Source of the DNA: Diphasiastrum complanatum
Taxonomy: Eukaryota > Streptophyta > Lycopodiopsida > Lycopodiales > Lycopodiaceae
Length of the DNA stretch: 64,000 nt
Direction of reading: 5' to 3'
NCBI GenBank assembly: GCA_029204225.1
Contig: CM055094.1
Location: forward strand, 29,436,107-29,500,106
The notes beneath the pieces are model-generated. The model saw only the letters and a list, made by a program, of their open reading frames with translations. It did not search any database and was not told where the DNA came from. A program made the position numbers and the translations under genes. The stretch's first letter is position 1; the number at the start of each line of letters is the position of its first letter. This document shows, piece by piece, positions 12,893 through 25,810 of this stretch.

Positions 12893-14625
12893 CATAACCA
12901 AATCTAAGCCAAGTTTGGCTCTAAAAGTCTCAAACTTTTCTTTACTTAAAGCTTTCGTAAATATATCAGCAACTTGTAATAACGTAGAACAATGTACAAT
13001 ACTTATATCTTCAGATTGTAACTTTTCACGCACAAAGTGATATTTCACTTCAATATGTTTTGTCCTTGCGTGAAAGATAGGACTTTTCGCCAATTGTATT
13101 CCACTTTGACTGTCACAGAAAATAACAGTGGGATTTTCCTGCTTCATGCCAATCTCACATAACAACTTACGTAGCCAAACAGCTTCCTGGGTAGCAGAAC
13201 TCAACGTTTTATATTAGACTTCTGTAGAAAAAAGAGAAATAGTATCTTGCTTCTTGCTAGACCATGAAAAACAACCGCTACCAAAATTGAAGGCATAACT
13301 TGTTGTTGACTTTCTATCATCTATACTTCCTGTCCAATCAGCGTCAACATAACCTTGCAACTTAGGTGAAACACTTTGTCTTTTGTAGATTAGACCAAGG
13401 TTAGGTGTACCTTTCACATACCTCAAAGTCCTTTTTGCAGCTTTCGAATGGTCCATAGTGGGTGATGACATGAATTGGCTAATCAAACTTACAGCATAGC
13501 AGATATCAGGACGTGTAGTCGTAAGATATATCAAACTCCCAACTAGTTGACAAAGTAGTGTAGCATCAACATGTGCACTATCATCAATACGAGATAATTT
13601 CTTACCAGCTTCCTTTCCCGGGTTGATCTTCTCACTTCACCTTGTGTGCTAGATCCTGGTTGATTTAGCTTTGCATCCTTCATGATCTTTTCATACCATT
13701 TTGGTATCTTAGATTCAGGTGATACACTACGAGGAGAGTATGCCCAAAGGATGTCTAAGTAATGTCTCTTACTTCCAACCGGTTTCTCCTTTATTGCTCC
13801 TTTTGGCAAGTACCTCCCCCTAGGCTCTTGAATAGGTGGTGTCCTTTCATACTCGCCCTCTCGACTTCGTCTTCACGTGCATCATCTTGTGGAGCATCTT
13901 CTTCATCTTCTTCCTCCAGAATTGTGGGAAGTATTTTGATGCTTTCACCACTTGCATGGTCTTCATCTTCATACCTATGCGTTTCATCAAAGATCACATC
14001 TTTGCTAATGTGAATCTTATTCATTACAAGATCAAAACACCTGTAAGCTTTCGTCCTTTCATCATAACCGAAAAAGGTACACTTGATTGCTTTGGCATCA
14101 AGTTTCTTTCGCTCCTCCTTTGGCACATGTACATAGGCCTTACATCCAATGACACGAAACTTGTCAATTTTTGTCTTTATTCCAATAAATGCTTTTTCGG
14201 GAGTCACATTTGGAACCGCAACTGTAGGGCTCCTGTTTTGCAAGAACGTTTGCCTTGACTTCACCACTTCGCGATGCTACTCTTCTTGCAACATGATTTC
14301 GTGGAAGTCTTCAAAAGTATGCAACCTCTCCCTCGAAGCAATGCCACTCACAAACATCTGTAGCCCTTCCGAGACACCGCTCATTGTGGTATGTACCAAT
14401 TCAATATCCCTGATTGGTTCTCCAATCGCCACAAGTTGATCTCTCAGCTCCTTTATCTTGGTGAAGAAAGATCCCACTAATTCATTTTCTTCCATCCTTA
14501 CTATGTTCAATCTCGACTTCAAGAACATGGCCCGAGCTAGATTGCAAGTTTGAAATTGCATTCTAAGAGCTTCCCAAGCTCCCCTAGCCGTCGTGGCATC
14601 ACTTACATGAGTGATCACATGGTCT
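12893..14625 (-). pseudogene. Copia element C, internally deleted gag-pol
   Basis: Read on the minus strand it has three parts. Gag (14618-14277) has ARGAWEALRMQFQTCNLARAM and ends at MLQEE. It runs straight into the integrase C-terminal part (14267-13800: TFLQNRSPTVAVPN, FRVIGCKAYVHVP, FFGYDERTKAYRCFD). After a second gap comes the end of RT/RNase H (13534-12890: TTTRPDICYAVSLISQFM, GYVDADWTGSIDDRKSTT, KQDTISLFSTEV, then stop, and KHIEVKYHFVREKL). Zinc knuckle, protease, integrase core and the main RT block are missing. Its gag is clearly related to that of copia A. The gag N-terminus is cut at 14625, next to the LTR of copia A, so A may have landed in C. Confidence 0.88.
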
Positions 14626-14629
14626 TTCA

Positions 14630-14904
14630 GTTAGAATTAAAGTTAGAATCATTGTGTTACTGTACTGTGGGTCCTATCAATGGATAAGGATCAGCTGGCC
14701 TCGCCACGAGGCAAGTTGACGGGACACGCGTCCCGCCAACGGCAACCTGGGTCATGCATGGGTTGCCTGAGTGAACAACTATATGTATAGTGTAATTTCA
14801 TTTTGAGAAATACAGTTGTTATGTGAGCTTGCTGAGGAGAGTGATTTTCTGTCTGTGTTACTGTGTAGCATGATCTGTGTTCCTGTGCAAAGAAAATTCT
14901 AAGT
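14630..14904 (+). mobile_element. Copia element A, 5' LTR
   Basis: The sequence directly upstream of a canonical primer site. It carries a TATA-like ACTATATGTATAG near 14778 and a GC-rich inverted block (GACGGGACACGCGTCCCGCC). It follows directly on truncated copia C at about 14630. The terminal TG was not fixed (candidates near 14652-14660), and the 3' end just before the primer site is not a clean CA. Confidence 0.65.
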
Positions 14905-14916
14905 TGGTATCAGAGC
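14905..14916 (+). other. Primer binding site (initiator Met-tRNA type), copia A
   Basis: TGGTATCAGAGC is the standard plant copia primer site, complementary to the 3' end of initiator methionine tRNA. It fixes element A as plus strand. Confidence 0.92.
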
Positions 14917-16216
14917 CGTACATGGAGTGTACACAGTACAGTGTCGCCGTTGAAGAGAGCTTTGGGAGAACTGTCTTCTGAGAGTTCAGGGTTTTACGGC
15001 GGGTTGAAGACGAAAGGAGAAGCACTAGTGCACGGTTTCTAATTTATAGAGGCTTGCTAGGCTCAGCAGAGGGATTATTAGCCTGTGCATAGCATCAGAC
15101 AGGGAAAAATTTGGTGAAAAATTGACAATTTCGAAGCCAGCTGAAAATTGAAACCGAACTTGGGGTTACGGTTTTTATACATAACTGGTGATTTCTTCGC
15201 TGTTTGTGCACCGTTTTGGATGCCATAAGGACAGGAAGGAAGCTAATCACATTGTCAATGAGCCATGGAGAGATTCTGAGGTTTCTGTCAGAGATTTGTC
15301 TCCAGACAGTTAACCTAGCAGATTTGCGGTAAAAAGGTGAAAAAGCCACTTTCTCAAGTTGAGCTAAAATCACCGTTTCTCCACGGAATTTCTTGACTGA
15401 ACACTCTACAGTCATGAATTCAGTATGGCAACCCTGTTCCAGGCCTCAGATCGTGTTCAAAATGATCCACAGGAGAGCTTGATCCAACATTTTTCAGGGA
15501 AAGAAGGCGCGGCCGCAGGCAGGGAAGTCGCGGGCTGTTCGCGCGCCCAACGCAATACTCAGCTTAGTGTATCGAAGACCATAGCGTCTGCAAGAGTTTA
15601 GTTCAATGCCCAGATGTACTTTGAACCTGTGGATGAGGTGTCAAATGAATCAACGGTCCAGCATCTGTGATGGGAGAGAAATGTGAACCACAAGATTTGG
15701 TTCAACCATTGGATGAACTTGAAACAGGGTCCTGAAGAATTGAAGTGCATTTTGGCTTTCAACTTCATTAAAAATTTTCATACTGAAAGTTGAGTTGGGT
15801 CCCTTCACAAGTGAAGAGTGAAGTTTCTTCAAAGTGAAGAAACAGTTCAAAAGCTAGAAAAGTCCCTATTTTTGGGACCTTTGCCCGTTTTGACCCAAAC
15901 GAAAGGCTATAGCCTCCAAACAAAGGGCACCCGGACTGTACCTGCAAGTACGGTACAACAAAACAGAGCAGTTGCAGCGAAGAAAGTGTTCGGAGTACGT
16001 CAGAAGTAGTTTCACCATTCCACTGGGCGCGTTGTTGGGAGTTGATGACTAAGTGCATTTCGGAAGGCGATGCCGATTTGGCTTTCAAATTGGTGGAAAA
16101 GCGGCGAGTGGCCTGGTAAGAAAAAAAGTGCAGGTTATTATTTTCAACTTCTAACATCACTGCTGGCCTTGACATACTGTTCTTAGCCTAAGGGAGAAGT
16201 TTTAAGCAGTTTTGCG
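14917..16216 (+). other. Copia A leader, about 1.3 kb
   Basis: Untranslated region between the primer site and the gag ATG at 16217. Short open stretches on both strands lack recognisable domains. The length is large for a copia leader, so an insertion inside it is possible. Confidence 0.55.
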
Positions 16217-17465
16217 ATGGCAAACATGGGAGAGTCCATTTTGAGTGGAAGTAGCAAATTGGACGGGATTTCCAACTATGCAGTGTGGAAATTCAAAATG
16301 AAAAACATACTGATGGAGAAAGATGTGTGGGAAGTCGTCACAAGTGATGAGAGAAGGCCGCCAAATGAAGCAGACATCAAAGTGTTCGACAAAAAGATGA
16401 GAAAAGCTTTGACCTTCATTAACTTGTCAGTGAAGGATCACATCATTACCCACATTTGTGATGCTATTACACCCAGATAGGCATGGGATGTGCTAAAGGA
16501 GCAGTTCGAGACGTCAAATCCATCAAGAATCATGTTTCTGAAGTCAAAGTTGAATAGTGCCCGCATGGAGCAAGGAGAGCACATTCAGACGTACATGACC
16601 AGAATCAAGACAATGAGAGATGAACTGCATTCTATTGGAGAGCACATACGTGATGTGGAGCTGGTGCATAATGCATTATGCGGCATTGCAGAACCCTATC
16701 AGATGTTTGTGAGCAGAATAGCATCAAGAGAAAGATTGCCAAGCTTTGACGAGCTCATAGGAATCTTGATGCAGGAAGAGCAACGACGAGAAATGGTGAA
16801 AGCTAGACGTCAAAATACTGAGATCAGGCACTTGCAACACGCCAAAAACAAGGCAAAGGCAAGGGCAAGAAAAAGACTAAACAGCAATTTGCCAAGTCTC
16901 AAGAGGATGAAGGATCTTCCAGCAAAACTAACAAGAAAGACAAGTGCTTCCATTGTGGTAAAAAGGGCCACTGAAAAGGTGAATGTCGCAAATTCCTGGC
17001 GGAACAAGACAAGGGGAAACCAAAACAAGCAAGTAACCTTGTCGATGAAGGTGAGATTGAAGACTCTAGCATCTTCATATCTGCATTGTCATCTAATCAA
17101 GATGATAAAGCATGGTATATTGACTCAGGAGCCACAAGACACATGACAGGTAACAAGGACTGGTTCAGTAGTTTGAAGGCATTGGATAATGGGACATCTG
17201 TTTCACAAGCAAATGGTGAAGTGTGCATGATCAAGGAGATAGGCACAGTTTCAATCCAACTACATGATGGCAAAAGCAGGATGATCAGGGAGGTACTTTA
17301 TGTACCAGTTTTGAAGAGAAATCTACTTTCTGTTGGAGTCATTACTGATCAAAAGTTGAAAGTAGAATTCGTCCATGATCGTTGCTTTGTGAAGGATGCG
17401 AACCAAAAGTTCAAAGTTATTGCGAATGGAGTAAGAGAGCCCAATACAAAATTGTTAGTGATAGT
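16217..17465 (+). pseudogene. gag: Copia element A gag and protease, truncated
   Basis: Gag begins at ATG 16217 (MANMGESILSGSSKLDG) with the usual copia motif SNYAVWKFKMKNIL. A TAG at about 16478 interrupts the first part, and the frame continues to about 17080 with DVLKEQFETSNPSRIMFLKS. A frameshift near 16900 puts the zinc knuckle (CFHCGKKGH, then a stop, and GECRKF) in another frame. Protease follows in the frame from 17086 with AWYIDSGATRHMTGN (catalytic DSG) and RNLLSVGVI. The element stops at about 17465 where minus-strand copia B begins; integrase, RT and 3' LTR are missing. The gag is related to that of element C. Confidence 0.88.
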
Positions 17466-20400
17466 AAGCCAAAGAGCCTATAAGACTCCTATAAAGTGTG
17501 ATGTCCCCAAAGAATATTTCATCACCTTTAATAGGATCTTTTACATGTTGCTCCATGGGATTATCTATGCCTTTACAATTTTGCATATTGAATTTTCTCA
17601 ACATAGAAAAGACATATCTAGATTGACAAATAAAAGCATACTCTTCATGAAAATCAATCTCAAGGCCTAAAATGTAATGGATCTCTCCTAGATCTTGCAT
17701 TTTAAATTCTCTTCCTAATGCATCCTTAGTTTCTTGAACTAGCATCAAACAACTTCCACTAAGAATAATGTCATCTACATAGATTAGAAGAATGACAATA
17801 TTACTACCATCAAACTTTAAGTACATAGAAGGATCATAGTCACTAAGCACAAATTCTAATGAAAGTAGAAAGTTGTTGAGTCTTGAATACCATGATCTAG
17901 GTGCTTGCTTCAAGCCATAAAGACTTCTAAATAGCAAACACACCTTAGATTTATCCTTGATAAATCCTTGAGGCTATTCCATGTTTATCTCCTCCTCAAG
18001 ATAGCCATTCAAAAAAGCGTTGGAGACATCAAGTTAATACAATTTCCACTTAAAAAATAAGGCAAGAGAGATTATGATTCTTATTGTCACCATCTTTGTT
18101 ACAGGAGCAAAGGTTTCTTCATAGTCAAGGCCATATATTTGTGCAAAGCCTTTAGCACATAATCTTGCCTTGTACTTGTTGATGGAGCCATCATGATTGT
18201 ACTTGATCTCGAACACCCACTTGCATCCAATAATATGCATGTTAGGTGGTGGATCCACTAGCTCCCATGCGTGGTTGGTGATCAAGGCATCATATTCAAT
18301 ATTCATGGCCTCATACCACTCCTTGGTATTGAGGGCTTCTTGGACATCTTTGGGCTCCTCGTGAGAAACAAAATAAGCATCATAAGTGGAATCAAGATCC
18401 ACTTGTTTTCCTTTGTCATCATAAGTGAGCCTCTTAGGCTCGGATCTCTCCCTCATGGATCTTCTAGGAGTGAAAATCCGAGGACTTCCATCTTCAAATC
18501 TTGACTCCTCCATATGTTTATTGTCTTCAATAACAAAAGGTGATAGATTTTGAGGTTGCTTGATCTTGGCCCCTCCAAGATTGGACTTTTCTTCTTCATG
18601 AAAAACTACATCTCTACTATCAATTACTTTAGAAGTAGAGAGCATGTAGATTCGATAGGCTTTCTTGTTGGATGAATATCCAACCATTACTCCTTTGCTT
18701 GCACAAGGATCATCCTTCTTTCTCGTTTCCAAGGGAATATGGACAAAGCATATGCATCCAAATACTCTAAGGTGATCAACCTTAGGTTTCTTCAAATAAA
18801 GTGCTTCATATGGTGACTTTCCTCCAAGTGCAACATGAGGGAGTCGATTGCAAAGACAGTTTGAACAATTGATGGCCTCACCCAAAAAGTCTTTTGGCAA
18901 GGATGCCTCAATTCTAATGGTTTTGGCACATTCACACAATAATCTGTTCTTTCTTTCAGCCACCCCATTTTGAGATGGTGTATATGCACAAGAAAACTCC
19001 CTTTTAACGCCTTCAAGCTCACAATAATCATGAAATTTATTGGAAGTGTACTCACCACCTCCATCACTTCTAAGAATCTTGATTTTGTATGAAAATTGCT
19101 TTTCAACTAGAGCTTTGAACTTTAGGAAATATTCAAACACCATAGACTTTGAAGCTAGAAGATATAACCAAGTAAGTCTTGTGAAATCATCAATGAAAGT
19201 TACAAAGCAAGTAGCACCACCCTTGCTCTTTGATGATGAGAAGTGCACATCCGAGTGTATGAGCTCTAATGGATGTGTAGTCTTGATAGATGACTTTGAA
19301 AAAGGCTTCTTATGAGACTTAGATATGGCACAAGCCTCACATGGCTTAAAATTCTTAGAGATAAGATTAGGCAAGCCAATAGCTTTGGCTTTCTTGACCA
19401 TGGACACCATAGAACTTTAGTTAGGATGCCCCAACATTCTATGCCATAGTTTTCCAAAGACATGTGAGAAGCAAAGGCACTATCACAAGAGTTAGCATAT
19501 TCTTGGGGATCAAGCTTGTAGATTCCACCATATCTAGACCCAAATGCAAGGATTTCATCATGCTTCTTGATTGTACACGTATCAACATTGAAATTCACAT
19601 CTAGTTCACTATCAAACAATTGCCCAACACTAATAAGATTTTTTGTTAACTTAGGAACAAAAAGTACTTTAGACAGAGAAAGAACTTTTGATGATGAAAG
19701 CTTTAAGGGAATGGTCCCTATGCCTTCAATAACACACTCATGATCATTTGTTGTGTAGATGGACTTCTTGGCTCCTTCATAAGGTGACATGGATGAAAAA
19801 TAATGCTTGGAGCTACACATATGTGAGGAAGCTCCACTGTCGATATACCACGAACCATCCTTCTTGAAAGGTGATGAAGAAAAACTTGAGACCATAAGAA
19901 ATCCCTCTCCATCACTTGCATGAGCATCTTCCTTCTCTTTATTAGAAATGTTGGCTTGCTTGAATTGACTCTTCTTCTTGAAGCAATTGGTGGCATAATG
20001 CCCCTTCTTGCCACAAAAGAAACACTTGATGTTTTTCTTCTTCTTCTTGGATGTGGAAGCTTGAGAGGACTCATCATCTTCTCCTTTCTCCTTGGAAATA
20101 AGATTGTTCTTGCTTGAAGAGGGTTGGTGTTGATTCTTACTTCTTGTCTTGTGCTTGTCTTTGGTAAAGAGAGCTTTACCATCAATGTTGAGAGACAGTC
20201 TTTCCATTTTCAAGAGTTTATACTCTTGTCTTGATTCTTCATAAATGAGTACACTTTGAGGTGCTTCCAAACTTGGTAGCTCCTCCTTAATGGCATAACT
20301 CTTAACAAGGTTGTCATATTCCTCCTTTAACCCATTAAGTATGACTTGAACAAGTTCATTTTGGTTGATGGAGTCTCCTATGCATGACAATTCTCTATGG

Positions 20401-20795
20401 AGGTCTTTAACTCTCATTACATAAGCTGAAGCACATTCATCACTTTTCTGTACACTTTGAAAATTTTGGTTTCTTAGTGCTAGAAGTCTAGAAGTATTCT
20501 TTGCCTCATAGATGGACTTGAGAGTATCCCAAGCATCTTTGACAAAAGTACAAGCACCAATTTCTCTTAAGATGTCATTTGAGACATTTATCTTAATATA
20601 ATGCAGAGCCATCCTAGCTCTCTTTTTGTACTTTGGAATTTCTTGAGGAATTTGTGGTTCTTCTTCAATTCCAAGTACAATATCCATCACATCTTGTAGT
20701 ATTAAGATAGATTCCATCCTAACCTTCCAAATTGAGTAATTGGAGGTTGACAATCTTTCACTTGCTTCTAATAGAAGGACATCCATTGAAGTCAT
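17466..20795 (-). pseudogene. Copia element B gag-pol, near complete 5' to RT
   Basis: The best-preserved copia frame. The gag ATG is at 20795 (MTSMDVLLLEASERLSTSNY). In order follow gag, zinc knuckle CFFCGKKGHYATNC near 20020, protease SWYIDSGASSHMC near 19840, and the GAG-pre-integrase motif LWHRMLGHPN near 19430, which is displaced by a frameshift and followed by a stop. The integrase core (19410 onward) has CEACAISKSHKKPF, HSDVHF, RSDGGGEYTSNKF and NGVAERKN, so D, D and E are all present. RT begins as CKWVFEIKYNHDGS and breaks near 18034. It resumes at 17943 with SLYGLKQAPRSWYSRL and YVDDIILSG, an intact catalytic YVDD. It ends at SLIGSLAYYH near 17466; RNase H and the 3' LTR are lost at the junction with copia A. 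Confidence 0.9.
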
Positions 20796-21538
20796 AAAGA
20801 ATGATGGAAATCAAAAAAGATGGATGAAAAAATTGCTTATCTTTTCACTATAGGAACCAATCCTATGTAAGACTAAACAAAAACTGTGAAATAGATCTCA
20901 CTAGGTTGACAATCTCTCTAAAACAAGATTTGAATTATCAAAAAAGACGAAGTATGGCAAAAGTTATGGTTCTCTGAATTTCACATGTGTGAAATACTCC
21001 AAAAATGTAAATGGCTCAAATACAATCTATTTGTATGAAACAATTTGCCTAGAACCTATAAATTTTGTCTAAATCACATATAGATGAGATTGGTCAACTT
21101 CTGGATGATTTTTGTGATCATTCAAGCAATAAATGACATGTACTCACGATTTGCCACAGGTCAAGGCACCCTACCTACGACTATTCAAAAGCTTATAACT
21201 TCTGATTGGCTTATCCAACTGTCATCATTCAAATTGCATCAAATTTTACAATTTCTAGCTTTCTAATGGGCTAATTTGCATGAAATTTGGATCTGAGGTG
21301 AGAGAGAACCACCAAACTGAAAAATCACATATGGTGGATAGCTGCATTTGAAGTTTCCAAGGAGTCTCACGAAGTATTGAAGTGGCTATCTGGAAACCTG
21401 AAATTCCGTATAGTACCTGATCTGGACCATTCAAAGTGTTTGAAGCTCTAAATCACCAGAAAACTGCAAACTAGCTAGAAAATAGAATCTAGACAATTCC
21501 TAGCTTGAAATCTGATCAAATCTGCAAATCTTAGGTTG
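20796..21538 (-). other. Copia B leader
   Basis: Untranslated region between gag and the primer site on the minus strand. No domains are visible. Confidence 0.6.
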
Positions 21539-21550
21539 GCTCTGATACCA
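21539..21550 (-). other. Primer binding site, copia B
   Basis: Reads TGGTATCAGAGC on the minus strand and is immediately followed on the plus strand by the TG end of the LTR. Confidence 0.93.
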
Positions 21551-22135
21551 TGTTGATTTCACACGTGTGGGACGCCCTACACATGTACTTTTGATCTCCT
21601 AAGCCCAATAATACCATAAAGATCAGACTAGCATTGATTGACAATAGAAAAGCTGATCATACAAGAAATATTATTGTGTTACAAGCAAGATCTGTCAACA
21701 AAACATAAAACTAAGCACAATAAATGTCTCAACTCGGCTAGAGAGAAAGTATGAAAGTACAAAACTCGTGTAGAGAGAGAGGGCACAAAGAGCTTGTCTC
21801 CAAATTTGCATTACACACAAATTTCATCAATTTCTCAATAAGAGTACATCACATATATATAGATCCATGGACTCTCCTCCTACTTTGAGTTGAATTGGAG
21901 TTGTGAATCCACCTCTCAAGCTATCTAGACTTATTCAAGCCACCTCACTATGTCTAATTGTGCCACCTAGTCTTTTCATGCATTAAATGTGGCATGCACA
22001 ATACAAATGGCAATTCCTATGGTGGCTCGAGTTTCTATTTCTACCTACCTTGAATATTTTATTCTAAGATTGGTCTTTACTAAGCCAAAAGAGCTCAATT
22101 CATCTTTGGCATTTTTAGGACCCCTACTTACAACA
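21551..22135 (-). mobile_element. Copia B 5' LTR, 585 bp
   Basis: Bounded by TGTTG at 21551 and CAACA at 22135, a 5-base terminal inverted repeat with TG/CA ends, and directly adjacent to the primer site. It contains a TATATATAG box near 21856 and a palindromic CACACGTGTG near the primer end. The same LTR type occurs at about 5540-6290. Confidence 0.85.
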
Positions 22136-22241
22136 TTAGATAGATTTTTCCAATATTCTGATAGTTAGGTGCCTATCCAGTGAACTAACCCTTGTTGACA
22201 GGCAGGAGGGCTATTACTACATCGGATCGAAGACCCTATAG
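22136..22241 (+). mobile_element. Ty3 element 1, 3' end of its 5' LTR
   Basis: Only the last 100 or so bases of the LTR remain, beginning exactly where the copia B LTR ends. The segment GTTAGGTGCCTATCCAGTGA...TTGTTGACAGG...GGAGGGCTAT is shared with the ends of the LTRs at 41593-41645 (plus) and 44980-45035 (minus). Confidence 0.7.
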
Positions 22242-22259
22242 TGGCGCCATTGTCGGGGA
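22242..22259 (+). other. Ty3 primer binding site (TGGCGCC type), element 1
   Basis: TGGCGCCATTGTCGGGGA resembles the TGGCGCCGTTGCCGGGGA primer site known from plant Athila/Tat-type Ty3 elements. It occurs again, inverted, at 44933-44949. Confidence 0.8.
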
Positions 22260-23623
22260 TAGGTTTCCACTAACTAGTGTAGTTGCATTTTAGCTATTTT
22301 TTGCTTTTTAGAGTAGTTTTAGGTAGATTTTTGGGAGTTTAGAGTTAGTTTTCTGTGTTTTTTTTGTGCTTGGACTGTTCACAGCTAGCGAAGAAGGTGT
22401 GAGAGGGTAGAGGAGGTCCTAAACAGCCTCTAAGGGCTTGAAACCCAAACCAATCAGCCAAAAAACCCAAAAGCCACACCAATCTGCATTTTGGAGGGAA
22501 AAAGAGCCTAAAATCTCATCAGATTTTAATATCTTCAAAACCAGTAAGAGTTAACCCTTGCATGATTGGCAAAAGCTCCAGGGTACTGTCCCAGATCTGC
22601 ATAGAAGCCTGCAAGAATTAGTTCCAAGCAGATTGCAAAAATCAGAGAAAAATCATAAAAAAATTAAAAAATTCTTGAAAAAATCCAAAAAAATACAAAT
22701 CTTCACCAAAACTCTTGCAAAGCCCTCTGAAGTTCCATCTCAGTGAGACCAGGACATAGAGAAACTTGCGAGAGTTAGTTTGATGTCTAAGTGCCTGTGC
22801 AAGAGTTCTTAATGAAAAAAATGTGGGAAAATACCAGAGAACCATCGCATACATCAAAATTTTCAATTTTAGTAGTGGGCAAGAACTCTCGCAGAGGATT
22901 CTAAAGTTCCATCTCAGTGAGACAAGGACACAGAAGAGCCTGCGAGAGTTAGTTTGATTCCAGTGAGCAGAATATTGGGTTTAAGTGCTAAAAAATCACT
23001 AAAAAGTGAAGATCTAGTAAAGCCTTCTAGTGAGAACTCTTGCAGACCCTCTCAATCGATTCAGAATGTCAATTTCCATTAGTGATGAAGTCTGCGAGAG
23101 TTAGTATAGAGATTTGGTGAAGATCAAGCCAAAATAGTGGTTTTGAACCCTCGCATACAGTTAAATTTTCACTTACTATCAGAGTTAACTCTCGTAGAGA
23201 ATTCCATGGTGAGATCTGACCCAGATTCAGCTACTTTGATCCTTGCGAGAGCTACTTCCCAAAGATCTGAGAGATATTAAGTTTTTTATCTACAAAAACA
23301 ACTAAAGAACCCTTGGACAGGCAACCCTCGCACAAGAGAACCCTCGCAGACTAGATCAGTGGAAAGATCTGCACCAGATCTAGCTATTCTCTCAGGTCAA
23401 TCAGTGCAAGGAGTAGAAAGTTATCAAGGAAAAACCATCATAAAAGGCCTAAATTTCACTTCCGGCCGATCAGATTGATATATCCTTAAGATCCAGACTG
23501 CATCACACTATGCAAGCAAGATCCAACTACTTTGGAACCCACCATCAGATGAATCTGAGATCTGGATGATCAGTAGCAAGAAGGATAGTAGATCAAGCAC
23601 CACACCTTCCCAAATTAGTAGTT
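22260..23623 (+). repeat. Element 1 leader with degenerate CTCGCAGA / TGCGAGAG repeats
   Basis: A 1.3 kb leader. The first part (to about 22460) matches the inverted leader at 44750-44930. From 22560 it is built of imperfect repeats carrying TGCGAGAGTTAGT or its inverse CCCTCGCAGA. A block GAAGTTCCATCTCAGTGAGAC followed by GCGAGAGTTAGTTTGAT recurs at about 22730 and 22905. Similar motifs fill 37200-37450. Confidence 0.75.
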
Positions 23624-25410
23624 GTGCAACAAGAGGTAGAACCGAAATCAGCACCAATGGATCCAATGGGCCGACCCGTACCTGTTGCTCCCTTGCAAGT
23701 AGTCCGAAGAGCACCACGGTTGAAAATACCAAAATACTACGGATCATCAGATCCCATCCGCTTCCTCCAGATCTACGAGCAAGCTTGTGAAATCTATGGC
23801 GAACGGACACATGCAGAAAAGTTGATGTTGTTTCTCATGTCCCTATTAGCAGTGGCCCAAGATTGGTTTTTCAACCTGTCAGAGGAAGAAAAATCTACCT
23901 GGGAAGCGGTTAAAGCGGCTCTCATCACGTGCTTTAAGCCAAGGAAATTCCTAAAAGACTCGTTTCTCCTACTGAGCAAAGTCAAGATGAGAAAACGAGA
24001 AAGAGTCAGGGACTATATTGAATGGGTCCAACATCTACGATCCGAGTGTAATGTAGCCCTAACTCCCGATCATGCGGTGATCATGTGGTTCCTAGCCGAA
24101 CTACCACGAAGCATCAGAAGAGAACTGAAATGACGAGAGCAGTACGCTACTCTGTAAGAAGCTATGGAAGATGCCATCGGGGAGGAGGATGAGGGATCTG
24201 ATGACGAATATCCTTCCACCCATACTCCTACTCCCTCGATAGCATCATCGTCATCAACCGCATCCGTTCTATCCACAGAACTGTTGTTGGATCAAATGAC
24301 AAAATTACACAAACAGCAGATGGAGCAACTTATGGCATAGTTTGATCAAAAACTAAAAGCCTTACAAAGAGCCGTAGCAGCAACGCCACACCAATCGAAA
24401 CCAAACCAGCTACAGTATCCACAACGGGAGAATGTATGGTGTTCAGTATGCACACAAAACCATACAACGAACAAGTGTCCAGTCCTAAAGCAAAATCTGA
24501 GATTGACACATAGATTTTGCCATCTATGCAATGCAACATCGCTTGATACGGCATTTTGCCCTTTTAACCCCCAGATTGTTCAAAAAAAGAGGAGTCCTCA
24601 TCAGACTTCTTATCCATATCATCAAGGAGCACCAAACGCGGCATTAAGGTACGGCACACCGAATCAGCAACAGCATATGGCCTTACTTGGACCACTAGGG
24701 CCAGTCAATCAACAAGTGGCTCATGTAAACCTGACAGCAGCAGAACCAGAGATGCAAGTACCACCTCAACCTGAGTAGCAACAATGGTATGGACCGGACG
24801 AACCATTTATGGATCTTGCCATAAATGAATATTTTGCAGCCTATGCAGCTCAAACTCAGCGTCAAGGCGGAAGGAACTACGGCTTCTACGGATTTGGCGA
24901 AGGACACAGAATTGTAGAATGTCCTTACAAAGGACAATATACATCCTTCTGTTGAGAATGCGCTTATGGACACTACTTCAAGAATTGTCCATTGAGACCT
25001 AGAACTGGTGCACCACTAAATTTTCATTGCAATACAACAACCAGCAGTTCCAATGGGGATGCCACTGGAAGGGCAACAGCTCCATGCTCCTGTGTTAGTT
25101 GTTACACGAGCACAGAAGAGGAAAGAAGTGGCTCCCTCACCAGCACCATCAGTCACTGATGACCAACCCTCAACTTTAGTGCCATATCCGAATGTGAGAG
25201 AAGAAAGAAGACAATACCAAAAAATACGACACTGGGTACAGAGAGCACAAGCGGAGGAAAAAGAGCAAGAAAGGGACAATCCTATGGAACCTCCAGCTGA
25301 CAGCGAACAGGAACCGCAAACAGGCTCACCATTGTGCACTGATCAGAACGATCGGTTGCATCGTCATGAACCACCTTTTTACATGGTGGAGCCCAAGGAA
25401 CCACGCACCT
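23624..25410 (+). pseudogene. gag: Ty3 element 1 gag
   Basis: The capsid-like part (about 23624-24133) contains PKYYGSSDPIRFLQIYEQAC, QDWFFNLSEEEKSTWEAVK and VRDYIEWVQHLRSECN, the usual retrotransposon gag pattern. A TGA follows at 24131. Downstream, in frames broken by further stops, come zinc-knuckle-like segments WCSVCTQNHTTNKC (about 24436), FCHLCNATSLDTAFC (about 24520), a damaged GFGEGHRIVEC (about 24890) and C-stop-ECAYGHYFKNC (about 24953). The tail (25053-25412) is charged and rich in Q, E and P. No clear single ATG start survives. Gag would form the particle and bind the element RNA. It is non-functional as it stands. Confidence 0.85.
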
Positions 25411-25810
25411 AAAGGCTCACTATGGATAAAGAATATGCATCTCTTATCAAGAACCAAAATTGGATAATAGTCGAATTACCTACCACAGAAATGTAGTTGA
25501 TATACAAGAGTTGCCCAAACAGTCTAGACATAAACCTCAACCACAGCTGGCACTCTTAGGTCCACCTCCAAGGGGACAACCTGATCTAGGAGCACAAAAA
25601 TATAGACACCCTCGAGAATCTGCACAAACACATCTTGTGGACAGCTCCTAAGATCACACATACAATCATGATACAACACTCTCATCTACTAGTTCTCAAC
25701 CATATCCAAGTGACAACTCGTGCTCGTGCAAATGAGATGAGTATTTTACGAACTCAGAAAGCCAAGCACAGCTAACCATCCAAGATGGTTATGCTATTGC
25801 CACGGGACTA

